DNA of 64,000 nt, taken from contig JABSQZ010000020.1 in assembly GCA_013215505.1 (NCBI GenBank), positions 1 through 64,000 on the forward strand, given 5' to 3'. The position numbers and the translations under genes are program-made. Positions 53,798-62,279 of the stretch are shown here, one piece after another. The DNA comes from Oceanospirillaceae bacterium (GTDB taxonomy: Bacteria > Pseudomonadota > Gammaproteobacteria > Pseudomonadales > Balneatricaceae). Position 1 is the stretch's first letter. The number at the start of each line of letters is the position of its first letter. The notes beneath the pieces are model-generated. The model had not been told where the DNA came from and searched no databases. It worked only from the letters and a program-made list of their open reading frames with translations.

Positions 53798-56700
53798 ATG
53801 ACAAGCCAAGAAAAGATCATAGCGATAGATTCTGGTCTTCCAGAGTTTGAAAATAGAGATAAACAGCAAATTAAATATACCACTTGTTATATGTGTGCCT
53901 GCCGCTGCGGCATTAAGGTGACAGTGGAAGATAACAAAGTACGCTTTATTCAGGGCAACCCCAATCATCCGGTTAATAAAGGGGTGCTCTGTGCTAAAGG
54001 CAATGCGGGAATAATGAAACAGTATTCCCCGGCAAAGTTGAGCTCACCATTGCTGCGCAAACCAGGCACTGAGCGTGGAGCGGGGGAGTTTGAAGAAATC
54101 TCCTGGGACCGAGCACTGGGTATCCTGGAAAAACGCCTGGCAAAGATACGCGCCACAGATCCAAAAAAGTTGGCATATTTCACTGGGCGGGATCAAATGC
54201 AGGCGCTGACTGGCATGTGGGCCAGCCAATTTGGCACTATTAACTGGGCGGCTCACGGCGGCTTTTGTTCTGTGAATATGGCCGCTGGCGGCCTCTACAC
54301 TATGGGTCACGCCTTTTGGGAATTTGGCGATCCGGACTGGGAAAACACTAAGTATTTCATGATGTGGGGAGTGGCTGAAGATCACAGCTCCAATCCACTT
54401 AAATTAGGGCTTAAACGCTTAAAAGAGCGCGGCGCTAAGTTCGTTTCGGTCAATCCGGTGCGCACTGGGTATCAGGCAATTGCCGATGAGTGGATAGCTA
54501 TACGTCCAGGTACTGACGGCATTTTTGCACTGTCTATGATCCATGTACTGTTAAAAAACCAGCTGGTCGATGAAGAGTTTTTAATCCGCTACACCAATGC
54601 CCCACAATTGGTGGTTACCACCCCTGGAAAAATGGGAGACGGGTTGTTTTACCGCGGTGCTGTTAATAGTGACGGCACTGAAGGTGTACCTCAGGTTTGG
54701 GATCAGCAGAGTAAAACTTGTGTCGATGGCACTAGAGCGGATTGTAGCCCGGCGCTGTTTGCCGAGTTTACCACGGATGATGGCACGCCAGTGCGAACTG
54801 CCATGAGCATACTGCTGGAAAAGTATCTGGACGATCAGTACTCACCTGAAGTGGCTGCCAAAGAATGTGGAGTCAGTGCCGCAGATATTGAACGTATTGC
54901 ACTGGAAATGGCCCATGTCGCCTTTAAAGAAACCATAACATTAGATATTGAGTGGACAGATTGGGCTGGACGCAAGCAGACTCAGTTTATCGGTCGTCCG
55001 GTTTCTATGCACGCGATGCGTGGCATCTCGGCTCATTCCAACGGTTTCCAAACTTGTCGGGCACTGCATTTATTGCAGATCGTACTTGGGACTATCGATT
55101 GCCCCGGCGGACACTTGGCCAAGCCTCCTTTTCCCAAGCATATACCCCCCGGGATTAAGCCGGCTAAAACCAACATACCCAATACCCCGCTAAAGTCTCC
55201 ACCGCTGGGCTTCCCCACTTGCCCGGAAGATCTGGTGATCGATGATGCTGGCCAGCCGTTGCGCATTGACAAAGCCTACAGCTGGGATGCACCTATTTCC
55301 TGCCACGGTATGATGCACATGGTGATTAGTAATGCAGTCAAAGGCGACCCTTACAAAATAGATACGCTGATGTTGTTTATGGCCAATATGGCCTGGAACT
55401 CCAGCATGAATACCGCGCAGACCCTGGAAATGCTCTGTGCCAAAGAAGATGATGGCGAATATAAAATACCTTTTATTGTCTGCTCCGATGCCTTTAATTC
55501 TGAGATGGTGGCCTACTCTGATTTGGTGTTGCCCGATACCACTTACCTGGAGCGCTATGACACTATTTCTATGCTCGATCGGCCTATCTCTGAACCTCAT
55601 GCCGCCTGCGACTCAGTGCGCACACCGGTGATTGAAGTAGACCGGAATGTACTGTCATGGCAAGAAGTAATGATCGAGATGGCCGGCCGCTTGAAATTTC
55701 CGGCCTTCACTACTGCTACAGGTGATAGGCGCTATAAAGATTACAAAGACTTCATCATAAATTTTGAAAAAGAGCCGGGTATAGGTTTTCTGGCGGGTTA
55801 TCGTGGAGTCGATGGCACTAAGTCACTGCGCGGCGAGCCAAACCCAAGACAGTGGGAGGCCTATGAGGAAAACCAGGGGTTCTTCGAATTTCCCCTGGAG
55901 CCGAATCAACGCTACATGCGCCACGCTAATAAAGACTATCTCGAGTTGGCCAAAGAAGCAGGCTGGGTAGGCTCCACAGAGCAGATTGTGATTGAAATTT
56001 ACTCGGAAAAACTGCAGAAATTTCGCCTCGCCGGCCAGGGTTTATACGATGGGCCTATGCCCACCGAGGAGCATCACAAAGAGCGCCTGGTGAAGTACTT
56101 CGATCCTCTGCCCATTTACTACATGCCGTTGGAAGAGCAGCGCATCGATAGAGATGAATACCCCTTTCATGCGGTGAATCAGCGGCCGATGTTTATGTAC
56201 CACAGCTGGGATAGCCAGAACTCTTGGCTGCGGCAAATAATGAATCAAAATTACCTGTACATGAACAGGTTAGCCGGGGAAAGACTGGGGATTGAGGATC
56301 TTTCCTGGGTTTGGGTCGAATCGCACAATGGCAAAATTCGCGCGCAGATCAAGCTGATGGAGGGCACTAACGAGCATACTGTCTGGACCTGGAATGCAAT
56401 CGCCAAGCGCGGCGGTGCCTGGGGTCTGTCAGAAGACGCCAACGAGGCTACCGATGCCTTTTTGATGAACCATTTGATCTCTGAATTACTCCCGGCAAAG
56501 GGCGATTCAGCAGACAAAATAACTAATTCAGATCCGATCACCGGACAGGCTGCCTGGTACGATTTAAGAGTGAAAATAACCCCGGTTACCGATGGAGAGA
56601 CCGGCTCCTGGCCACAGTTTAGTGCCCTTAAACCTCAGCCAAATGCACCCCAGTCCCCGAAAATGCTCAGTTATGCGACCCATAAGAATGTCAATATCGT

Positions 56701-56815
56701 CAGGCGTTGGGCGGATATACTGTTCACCGGTGAAAAACACAGCAGTAAAAAAACACAGACTGAAAAAGTCACCAATAAATCGATCATCAATAGTCAGTCA
56801 CCGGGGGATAAATAA
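53798..56815 (+). CDS. soeA: Sulfite dehydrogenase molybdopterin subunit SoeA
   Basis: 1005 residues from ATG 53798; an earlier in-frame start at 53756 is possible, and neither has a strong site. DMSO-reductase-family molybdoenzyme. The N-terminal 4Fe-4S motif is CYMCACRCGIKV, with its fourth Cys in GVLCAKGNAG. The region GGFCSVNMAAGGLYTMGHAF holds the likely Mo ligand Cys. The C-terminal molybdopterin-dinucleotide domain ends near residue 960. No twin-arginine signal, so it stays in the cytoplasm, as SoeA does and unlike periplasmic relatives. The sequence resembles the Ruegeria SoeA I remember. It oxidises sulfite to sulfate. The operon order soeA-soeB-soeC and a taurine locus nearby support this; a polysulfide or formate enzyme is less likely. 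Confidence 0.8.
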   Translation: MTSQEKIIAIDSGLPEFENRDKQQIKYTTCYMCACRCGIKVTVEDNKVRFIQGNPNHPVNKGVLCAKGNAGIMKQYSPAKLSSPLLRKPGTERGAGEFEEISWDRALGILEKRLAKIRATDPKKLAYFTGRDQMQALTGMWASQFGTINWAAHGGFCSVNMAAGGLYTMGHAFWEFGDPDWENTKYFMMWGVAEDHSSNPLKLGLKRLKERGAKFVSVNPVRTGYQAIADEWIAIRPGTDGIFALSMIHVLLKNQLVDEEFLIRYTNAPQLVVTTPGKMGDGLFYRGAVNSDGTEGVPQVWDQQSKTCVDGTRADCSPALFAEFTTDDGTPVRTAMSILLEKYLDDQYSPEVAAKECGVSAADIERIALEMAHVAFKETITLDIEWTDWAGRKQTQFIGRPVSMHAMRGISAHSNGFQTCRALHLLQIVLGTIDCPGGHLAKPPFPKHIPPGIKPAKTNIPNTPLKSPPLGFPTCPEDLVIDDAGQPLRIDKAYSWDAPISCHGMMHMVISNAVKGDPYKIDTLMLFMANMAWNSSMNTAQTLEMLCAKEDDGEYKIPFIVCSDAFNSEMVAYSDLVLPDTTYLERYDTISMLDRPISEPHAACDSVRTPVIEVDRNVLSWQEVMIEMAGRLKFPAFTTATGDRRYKDYKDFIINFEKEPGIGFLAGYRGVDGTKSLRGEPNPRQWEAYEENQGFFEFPLEPNQRYMRHANKDYLELAKEAGWVGSTEQIVIEIYSEKLQKFRLAGQGLYDGPMPTEEHHKERLVKYFDPLPIYYMPLEEQRIDRDEYPFHAVNQRPMFMYHSWDSQNSWLRQIMNQNYLYMNRLAGERLGIEDLSWVWVESHNGKIRAQIKLMEGTNEHTVWTWNAIAKRGGAWGLSEDANEATDAFLMNHLISELLPAKGDSADKITNSDPITGQAAWYDLRVKITPVTDGETGSWPQFSALKPQPNAPQSPKMLSYATHKNVNIVRRWADILFTGEKHSSKKTQTEKVTNKSIINSQSPGDK

Positions 56816-57504
56816 TGAAACTAGGATTAGTTGTTGACCTGGATACTTGTGTCGGTTGTCACGGTTGTGCCACTGCCTGCAAACAGTGGAATACCTCGGG
56901 CACGATTGGCCCGCTGTCGGATAAAGACCCCTATGGCAAAGACCCCAACGGGGCCTGGTTAAACCGCATTCGCACTTATGAAGTGGGTGATACCCCCAAC
57001 AGCAAAACAGTGCATATGCCGATGTCCTGCATGCATTGTGAAGAGGCGGCCTGCGTCACGGTCTGCCCAACAGGTGCCTCCTACAAGCGAGCTGAAGATG
57101 GCATAGTGCTGGTAGACCAAGATAAATGCATGGGTTGTAATTTGTGTGCCTGGGCCTGCCCTTACGGTGCCCGGGAACTAGACCCTGCTGAGGGCACGAT
57201 GAAAAAGTGTACATTGTGTGTCGATCGAATTTACGATGAAAAGTTACCGGAAGACGAACGGCAACCGGCCTGTGTCTTAACCTGTCCGACTAAATCGCGT
57301 GTTTTCGGTGATTTTGATGATCCGAACTCGCAAGTCAGTCAACTAGTGCGCGAGCGCGGTGGCAAGCAATTAATGCCGGAGTTAGGTTACAACCCGGTTA
57401 ATACTTATCTGCCACCACGCAACAAACCGGCCGTTGAAGTCTATAAAGTGACGTCGATAAAACAGGGTGTCAAAGCCTGGGTCAATAAAATGATTTCGCG
57501 CTAG
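56815..57504 (+). CDS. soeB: Sulfite dehydrogenase iron-sulfur subunit SoeB
   Basis: 229 residues of the DmsB/NrfC type with four 4Fe-4S clusters. Cysteine groups: CVGCHGCATACKQW at the N-terminus, CMHCEEAACVTVCPTGA, CMGCNLCAWACPYGA, and KCTLCVDRIY with a final CVLTCPTK. It passes electrons from SoeA to the membrane subunit. Its ATG overlaps the soeA stop (TAATG). No signal peptide. Confidence 0.88.
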   Translation: MKLGLVVDLDTCVGCHGCATACKQWNTSGTIGPLSDKDPYGKDPNGAWLNRIRTYEVGDTPNSKTVHMPMSCMHCEEAACVTVCPTGASYKRAEDGIVLVDQDKCMGCNLCAWACPYGARELDPAEGTMKKCTLCVDRIYDEKLPEDERQPACVLTCPTKSRVFGDFDDPNSQVSQLVRERGGKQLMPELGYNPVNTYLPPRNKPAVEVYKVTSIKQGVKAWVNKMISR

Positions 57505-57578
57505 CACCATAGCGTTGTATTTAATAACAAGAAAATTTACAGCGGGCACAGCTTAGTGTCAGCTGATTGGAGAATGAT

Positions 57579-58508
57579 ATGCATCCCGCTTTTTCGGTGC
57601 TAGTTTTTACCGTGCTCTCAGGGGCCGGTTACGGGTTAATTTTATTAATGGTATTAGGGCATTTAATAGGCCTGGGAGAACTGCAAGATCGCAACTTATT
57701 GCTTAGTGGCGGTGTACTGTCACTGCTGTTGATATCCATTGGGTTACTGGCTTCAACTTTGCACTTAGCCAACCCGAAAAATGCCTGGCGGGCCTTTAGC
57801 CGTTTTAAGACCTCCTGGCTGTCAAGGGAGGCGGTATTTGCGATACTGTTTTATCCTTTTGTCATCCTCTATTTGGCCGGTATTTGGTTTATGGGTGCAG
57901 AGCTCAGCGTTATCTTTGCTGCGGCGGGAATGATTAGCGCAGTACTGGCGCTAGTCACATTATTTTGTACCAGTATGATCTACGCCAGTTTGAAAACCAT
58001 TCGTCAGTGGAACAGTGCCCTTACTCCGGTTAATTATTTAGTTCTGGGGATTATGTCCGGCTCACTGTTACTGTTGGCCGTACAATCTATAGTGACCGGC
58101 AGTGTTTCGGCGCAACTTCAACAGTCAGCCATTGCGCTGCTGGTGCTTGGAGCAGCCGTTAAAGTCATCTATTTCTTTTGGATTGGTAAGCCTTCAGGCA
58201 GCACCATTAAAACCGCGACTGGTTTCACTCAAGCCAGTGTGCGATTGTTAGATCAGGGGCACAGCTCTAACGGTTTCTTAAATAATGAGTTTGGCTACAC
58301 TGTGGCAGCCAATAAGTTGTTGCGAATCCGGCTGCTGATGCTGGCAGTGGCCTTTGTTTTACCCCTTTTGTTACTACTAACAGCCAATAGCCTATTGTTA
58401 TTGGCCGCCGCACTGATTACTTTGGCCGGCTTGCTGGCCGAGCGCTGGCTGTTCTTTGCCGAAGCCAGACATGTGGTGAGGTTGTTTCACGGCGATCAAA
58501 CCGTCTAA
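57579..58508 (+). CDS. soeC: Sulfite dehydrogenase membrane anchor SoeC (DmsC family)
   Basis: 309 residues starting at MHPAFSVLVFTVLSGAGYG (ATG 57579, GGAG upstream). Eight hydrophobic helices are apparent. HLANPKNAWRAFSRFKTSWLSREA is the hallmark DmsC stretch after helix 2. It anchors SoeAB on the cytoplasmic face and hands electrons to quinone. Third gene of the operon, 74 bp after soeB. Confidence 0.85.
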   Translation: MHPAFSVLVFTVLSGAGYGLILLMVLGHLIGLGELQDRNLLLSGGVLSLLLISIGLLASTLHLANPKNAWRAFSRFKTSWLSREAVFAILFYPFVILYLAGIWFMGAELSVIFAAAGMISAVLALVTLFCTSMIYASLKTIRQWNSALTPVNYLVLGIMSGSLLLLAVQSIVTGSVSAQLQQSAIALLVLGAAVKVIYFFWIGKPSGSTIKTATGFTQASVRLLDQGHSSNGFLNNEFGYTVAANKLLRIRLLMLAVAFVLPLLLLLTANSLLLLAAALITLAGLLAERWLFFAEARHVVRLFHGDQTV

Positions 58509-58605
58509 GTTAAGATTTAACTGCAAAGTGTAAAGTTAGGTTAAGTGCTTGTGTAAGGGAGCTTTAGACTCTATATTTTAGAAAATCTATTTCGAGAATA
58601 TAGCC

Positions 58606-58980
58606 ATGCAAATGCCCCCCCAAAGTCAGGCAAAGTCCTCTGCGATAAGTAAACTGCTCCCCAGTTTACTGATCAGTTGCGTTTTTGTAACTAGCGCAAT
58701 GGCCAGCCCCAGTGTTTTAAAAAACGACCCCAAACGGCCCGTCGGCAAAATAAGTGCTGATCTGAAGATCAGCGCGGATCAATTTGTCAGCTGTTTTTCC
58801 CATGTTAACCCCACCCCAGGTGGCGATCGTCCTGAGTCAGGGGAGAGGGTGCACGCCAACAAGAAAGTCTTGCTTAGCTGTCTGCAGCAACACAATTCAC
58901 ATATCACTAATGACTCTCTGGATAGAGTGATGGATAAATATCGCCCCGGCGGCAGAGCCGCTCAGGTCCCCAGAAGTTAG
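58606..58980 (+). CDS. Small exported protein, unknown family
   Basis: 124 residues with a signal peptide ending near 33 (LLPSLLISCVFVTSAMAS). The mature part has two cysteines, in FVSCFSHV and LLSCLQQH, and a conserved-looking SADLKISADQFVSCF segment. I do not recognise the family, but its sequence and position suggest pairing with the YHYH protein that follows after 71 bp. GAGAATA before the ATG serves as a weak ribosome-binding site. Confidence 0.55.
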   Translation: MQMPPQSQAKSSAISKLLPSLLISCVFVTSAMASPSVLKNDPKRPVGKISADLKISADQFVSCFSHVNPTPGGDRPESGERVHANKKVLLSCLQQHNSHITNDSLDRVMDKYRPGGRAAQVPRS

Positions 58981-59051
58981 GGAGTCTGCAATTCATCTGG
59001 CAGCTGAATCAGCGGCTAAAAATTGATCCATAACATACTAAGAGAGCAACT

Positions 59052-60197
59052 ATGAGTCACAACCAAGACATCCAAAAAAAACCTTTTAGCCATGCATCGG
59101 GCCGGATGCTCTCCTGTGCATTTGGCGTGGCCGCTGCAACCCTATTGTCACTGTCATCAACTAACTTAAGCGCCCATAGCAAAGACACTAATACCTTGTA
59201 TGAGTGGCAACCGGACAGTTCAATTCTCACGCAACTGATCAACGCCATTATTACCCCGGTTTCTGCCAGTGCTCTGATCTCTATTCAAGGGGATTATCGG
59301 GTGATCGCCTCGGATGCTCTCCCTGGACACGAAACCGGGGCTTTCCCGAACCGTAACAATCCAAACAGTATCAAGAGCAAAAATTTAACCTACAAAGTAC
59401 CTGCCAACCCCAAACTCAAAGGGAAAACAACTCCGCTGGGTATGTCTCCCTTTGGAGTGGCACTCAATGGGGTACCCTTTGATCCCAATGCCGCAGAGTT
59501 CTGGCAAAATAATCGTCGCTCTGGATGGCAGTATGAAGCGCTCGGCGGCGGGGTCAATTTAGGCTTAGATAAGAGCAGTGCACACGTCCAGCCTGATGGG
59601 ACTTATCACTACCATGGCATTCCCTATCTGCTATTAGTCGATCGCTCATCCCAGCAGTTGTTGGGCTATGCCGCCGATGGCTTTCCAATTTACTCTCCCT
59701 GGGGTTATACGGATGCTATGGATAGCAGCTCGGCGGTGGTCGAACTGAAAAGCGCTTACAGTATTAAAAGCGGCAGTCGCTCCTCTGGCCCTAAAGGTAG
59801 CTACGACGGAACATTTGTTGAAGATTATCAATATCAGGCGGGGTCGGGGCAGCTGGACAGTTGTAATGGACGTAGCGGGGTGACGGCTGAATATCCCCAA
59901 GGGACATATTATTACGTGATCAGCGCACAATTCCCTTTTATACCGCGCTGTTTTAAGGGTACTCCGGATAGCAGTTTTGAGCGCAAGCGCGGGGCCAATA
60001 ATGGTGCTCAGCAGCGAGCGGATCAGGGTAACAGACAGCCACCAGGTCAGGCTGGTAGAAAGCCGCCTGCACAGGCAATAGCCGCTTGTAAAGATAAGTC
60101 AGAAGGTGCGAAAGTGAGCTTTAATGTAAACAACCGACAGCTTAGTGGCACTTGTCGCAGCCGAAACGGCCAGTTATTTGCTGTACCGCAACGTTAA
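59052..60197 (+). CDS. Secreted YHYH-domain protein
   Basis: 381 residues. An N-terminal hydrophobic segment (about 18-38) probably serves as signal. The YHYH signature is DGTYHYHGIPYLL at about 184, and the surrounding domain (about 70-310) contains ADGFPIYSPWGY and GTYYYVISAQFPFIPRC, typical of this family of predicted metal-binding, often membrane-attached proteins. A Pro/Gln-rich linker (about 318-340) and a Cys pair follow. It lies downstream of soeC and next to a DUF411 gene, suggesting a metal-related role. Confidence 0.75.
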   Translation: MSHNQDIQKKPFSHASGRMLSCAFGVAAATLLSLSSTNLSAHSKDTNTLYEWQPDSSILTQLINAIITPVSASALISIQGDYRVIASDALPGHETGAFPNRNNPNSIKSKNLTYKVPANPKLKGKTTPLGMSPFGVALNGVPFDPNAAEFWQNNRRSGWQYEALGGGVNLGLDKSSAHVQPDGTYHYHGIPYLLLVDRSSQQLLGYAADGFPIYSPWGYTDAMDSSSAVVELKSAYSIKSGSRSSGPKGSYDGTFVEDYQYQAGSGQLDSCNGRSGVTAEYPQGTYYYVISAQFPFIPRCFKGTPDSSFERKRGANNGAQQRADQGNRQPPGQAGRKPPAQAIAACKDKSEGAKVSFNVNNRQLSGTCRSRNGQLFAVPQR

Positions 60198-60216
60198 TTT
60201 AACGCAATTCAAAATT

Positions 60217-60248
60217 ACTCACTAACAGCTCAGGGGCTATTAGTGAGT
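60217..60248. terminator. Hairpin between convergent YHYH and DUF411 genes
   Basis: ACTCACTAA (60217-60225) pairs with TTAGTGAGT (60240-60248), 14-nt loop, in the 63-bp convergent gap. No T-tract on either side, so modest support. Confidence 0.45.
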
Positions 60249-60260
60249 GACCCCAAATAA

Positions 60261-60800
60261 TTACCCTTCTACTATTTTTCCTGTCGCATAGGCATAAACG
60301 CTGTCAGATGAACCATCTTTGTTTAACAAATGGATAGGGTAGCGCATGGTTTTGTTGCCTACTTCCATTCCCGGGCTGCCAATTGGCATACCAGGCACAG
60401 CCAGCCCCAATGCTCCTTCAGGCGGGTTTGCTAAAAAGGATTCAATCGCCGCGTTGGGAATGTGCCCTTCAAACACAAAACCGTCATCTGTCACCGCAGT
60501 GTGGCAAGAGCGGTGCTGCAAACTGAGGTTGTATTTATCTTTGATCGCAGTGATATCACCGGTGTTGTTAACACTGGCGACAAAAGAAGATGACAACTGC
60601 TCAACCCAACCTTTGCAACAGCCACAGTTAGGGTCTTTATGTACCAACATATGGGTTTTCCCAGCGGCCACTGCTACTGTAGTGACCGGGTTGCTAGCTG
60701 TTGATTCTGAAGTGTTTTGCGAGTAGCCAGTCCCCGCGATAGCAATAGTTAAAACACTGGCAGAAGCAAGGGCGAGAGTGGTTTTTTTAAATTTGATCAT
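60261..60800 (-). CDS. Exported DUF411 (metal-binding) protein
   Basis: 179 residues with a signal peptide at about 1-27. The DUF411 core is KDPNCGCCKGWVEQLSS (Cys 59, 61, 62), then QHRSCHTAVTDDGFVFEGHIP and AVPGMPIGSPGME. These proteins are often found with copper-handling genes, and the Cys cluster is a plausible soft-metal site. It converges with the YHYH gene. A small membrane protein gene lies upstream on the same strand. Confidence 0.82.
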   Translation of the reverse strand: MIKFKKTTLALASASVLTIAIAGTGYSQNTSESTASNPVTTVAVAAGKTHMLVHKDPNCGCCKGWVEQLSSSFVASVNNTGDITAIKDKYNLSLQHRSCHTAVTDDGFVFEGHIPNAAIESFLANPPEGALGLAVPGMPIGSPGMEVGNKTMRYPIHLLNKDGSSDSVYAYATGKIVEG

Positions 60801-60947
60801 AGTGGTAATTCCATATTCGACACAGGGCTAGTGTCGTTGGTATTCAAATAAAAGTGATTTGAGCTGACTTTATTTTGGAACATGCTAGCAAGCCCGATAC
60901 GCCTCTGGCTTACAGAACTTATCGGTGTGTTCCTATATGGATTAATT

Positions 60948-61337
60948 CTAATTCAGCCAAGTGCAATACGTTAAATGCAGTCTGGGGTAGTTATATAAAT
61001 GCAGGAAGGGGGCTTCTGATCGAAATGCATAGCGGTTGATCGCTGAGGCAATACTGCCTTTAAGTTGCGAGACTGCAAAGAGAAAAATAAAGAAGACTAA
61101 GGCAAGCAGGCTTAAGCTTAGACCTAGACTCGCTTCAAGCAGACATCCACTTAGAGTATTGCAGTGGCTGACAGCGGCCATCTGGGAAACTGTGGAAGTT
61201 TCAATATGGCTAGGATCAACAGTGGCATGTGGTGACGATTTTGCCATAGAACAATTTAACAGCGCACAGCCGAGCACTATCAACACTAATAAAAGTGCCA
61301 GCTGACTGCGGTGAAATCTGAGCTGTTGCAAAACCAT
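60948..61337 (-). CDS. Small membrane protein, unknown
   Basis: 129 residues. Helices at about 12-30 (LALLLVLIVLGCALLNC) and 68-92 (LGLSLSLLALVFFIFLFAV). Between them is a short loop with SHCNTLSGC. It could be a metal-related DUF2946-like protein, but I cannot confirm this. It lies about 150 bp upstream of the DUF411 gene on the same strand and may share its operon. Confidence 0.5.
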   Translation of the reverse strand: MVLQQLRFHRSQLALLLVLIVLGCALLNCSMAKSSPHATVDPSHIETSTVSQMAAVSHCNTLSGCLLEASLGLSLSLLALVFFIFLFAVSQLKGSIASAINRYAFRSEAPFLHLYNYPRLHLTYCTWLN

Positions 61338-61466
61338 TAAAGAATCTTAACCTTATTGATGAAAATTATTGTCACTGTTACTGAGAAACACATTGGGCAC
61401 TAGCAGATGATAATAGTTCAGTAATATTATGCAACACTTAAAAAGCCTGCAAAAATTTCTTTCACT

Positions 61467-61536
61467 TGACAATACTCAATAAAAGTTTAACCTGACGCTC
61501 CGAATATTGGGTTCCCTCACCCCATTAATAAAGGAA
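61467..61536 (+). promoter_or_regulatory. PreQ1-I riboswitch upstream of yhhQ, with -35 box
   Basis: A consensus -35 TTGACA lies at 61467-61472; the -10 is poor. From 61508 the RNA matches the preQ1-I layout. P1 is TGGG (61508-61511) with CCCA (61521-61524), then TTC, then the P2 5' strand CCT (61515-61517), the specificity C at 61518, the 3' P1 arm, an A-rich L3 (TTAATAA) and the P2 3' strand AGG (61532-61534). The last is the Shine-Dalgarno of the ATG at 61537. Ligand binding would hide it. It resembles the Thermoanaerobacter and Bacillus aptamers I know, and the downstream yhhQ (COG1738) is a known preQ1 target family. Confidence 0.82.
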
Positions 61537-61584
61537 ATGCGATCGACAGCGATTTGGCTGTTGGGCATTCCACAAAAAGGATAG
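61537..61584 (+). CDS. 15-residue leader ORF between the preQ1 switch and yhhQ
   Basis: MRSTAIWLLGIPQKG and a TAG at 61582-61584. Its ribosome-binding site is the AGG within the riboswitch P2. Its stop lies within the AAAAAGGATAG that forms the yhhQ ribosome-binding site, and the yhhQ ATG begins three bases later. This points to translational coupling: the switch controls the leader ORF, and yhhQ follows. It could be fortuitous, but the spacing is exact. Confidence 0.55.
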   Translation: MRSTAIWLLGIPQKG

Positions 61585-61587
61585 AAG

Positions 61588-62253
61588 ATGAATCTCACTA
61601 CTAATCAGGCTTCACGCCTGATGTTAATTGTTGCCGCTTTCCATATAATTGTCATTGCGACAAGTAATTACCTGGTACAGCTACCGTTCGAACTGTTTGG
61701 TTTTCATACCACCTGGGGCGCATTTAGCTTTCCCTTTATATTTTTGGCCACAGATTTAACCGTACGTTTGTTTGGTGCAAAAATGGCCAGACAGATAATA
61801 CTCGGGGTAATGTTCCCGGCTTTACTGATCTCTTATATTGCCTCAGTGGTTATGGTCAAAGGCAGCTATGTGGGCATGGAAGGATTCAACGAGTTTAATA
61901 CTTTTGTTGCACGTATTGCCCTGGCCAGTTTTGTCGCCTATATGTTTGGTCAGTTCTTAGATATTCAGGTGTTTGCCCGATTGCGCAAGATGAAAAACTG
62001 GTGGGTGGCGCCAGCAGCTTCCACTGTGGTCGGCAATTTGGTTGATACGCTGTTGTTTTTCTCCATCGCATTTTACGCCAGTGTCGATCCCTTTATGGCC
62101 GCGAACTGGTTGGAAATCGCCTGGGTCGATTACGCATTTAAACTGGTGATCAGCTTAGCGGTATTTTTGCCATTGTACGGCCTGTTACTGAAGTTCTTAG
62201 AGACTAAACTACTCAATATGACCGGTGATAAACTGAGCAGCCAGAGTATTTAA
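61588..62253 (+). CDS. yhhQ: Queuosine precursor transporter YhhQ
   Basis: 221 residues with about six membrane helices. Family motifs include FELFGFHTTWGAFSFPFIFL and ATDLTVRLFGAKMAR, then FGQFLDIQVFARLRK and STVVGNLVDTLLFFSIAFY. It imports 7-cyano-7-deazaguanine or preQ1 for tRNA queuosine modification. The upstream preQ1 riboswitch fits this function exactly. Confidence 0.93.
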   Translation: MNLTTNQASRLMLIVAAFHIIVIATSNYLVQLPFELFGFHTTWGAFSFPFIFLATDLTVRLFGAKMARQIILGVMFPALLISYIASVVMVKGSYVGMEGFNEFNTFVARIALASFVAYMFGQFLDIQVFARLRKMKNWWVAPAASTVVGNLVDTLLFFSIAFYASVDPFMAANWLEIAWVDYAFKLVISLAVFLPLYGLLLKFLETKLLNMTGDKLSSQSI

Positions 62254-62279
62254 CGGCTAGCTCATTGCTGAACTTTGCT

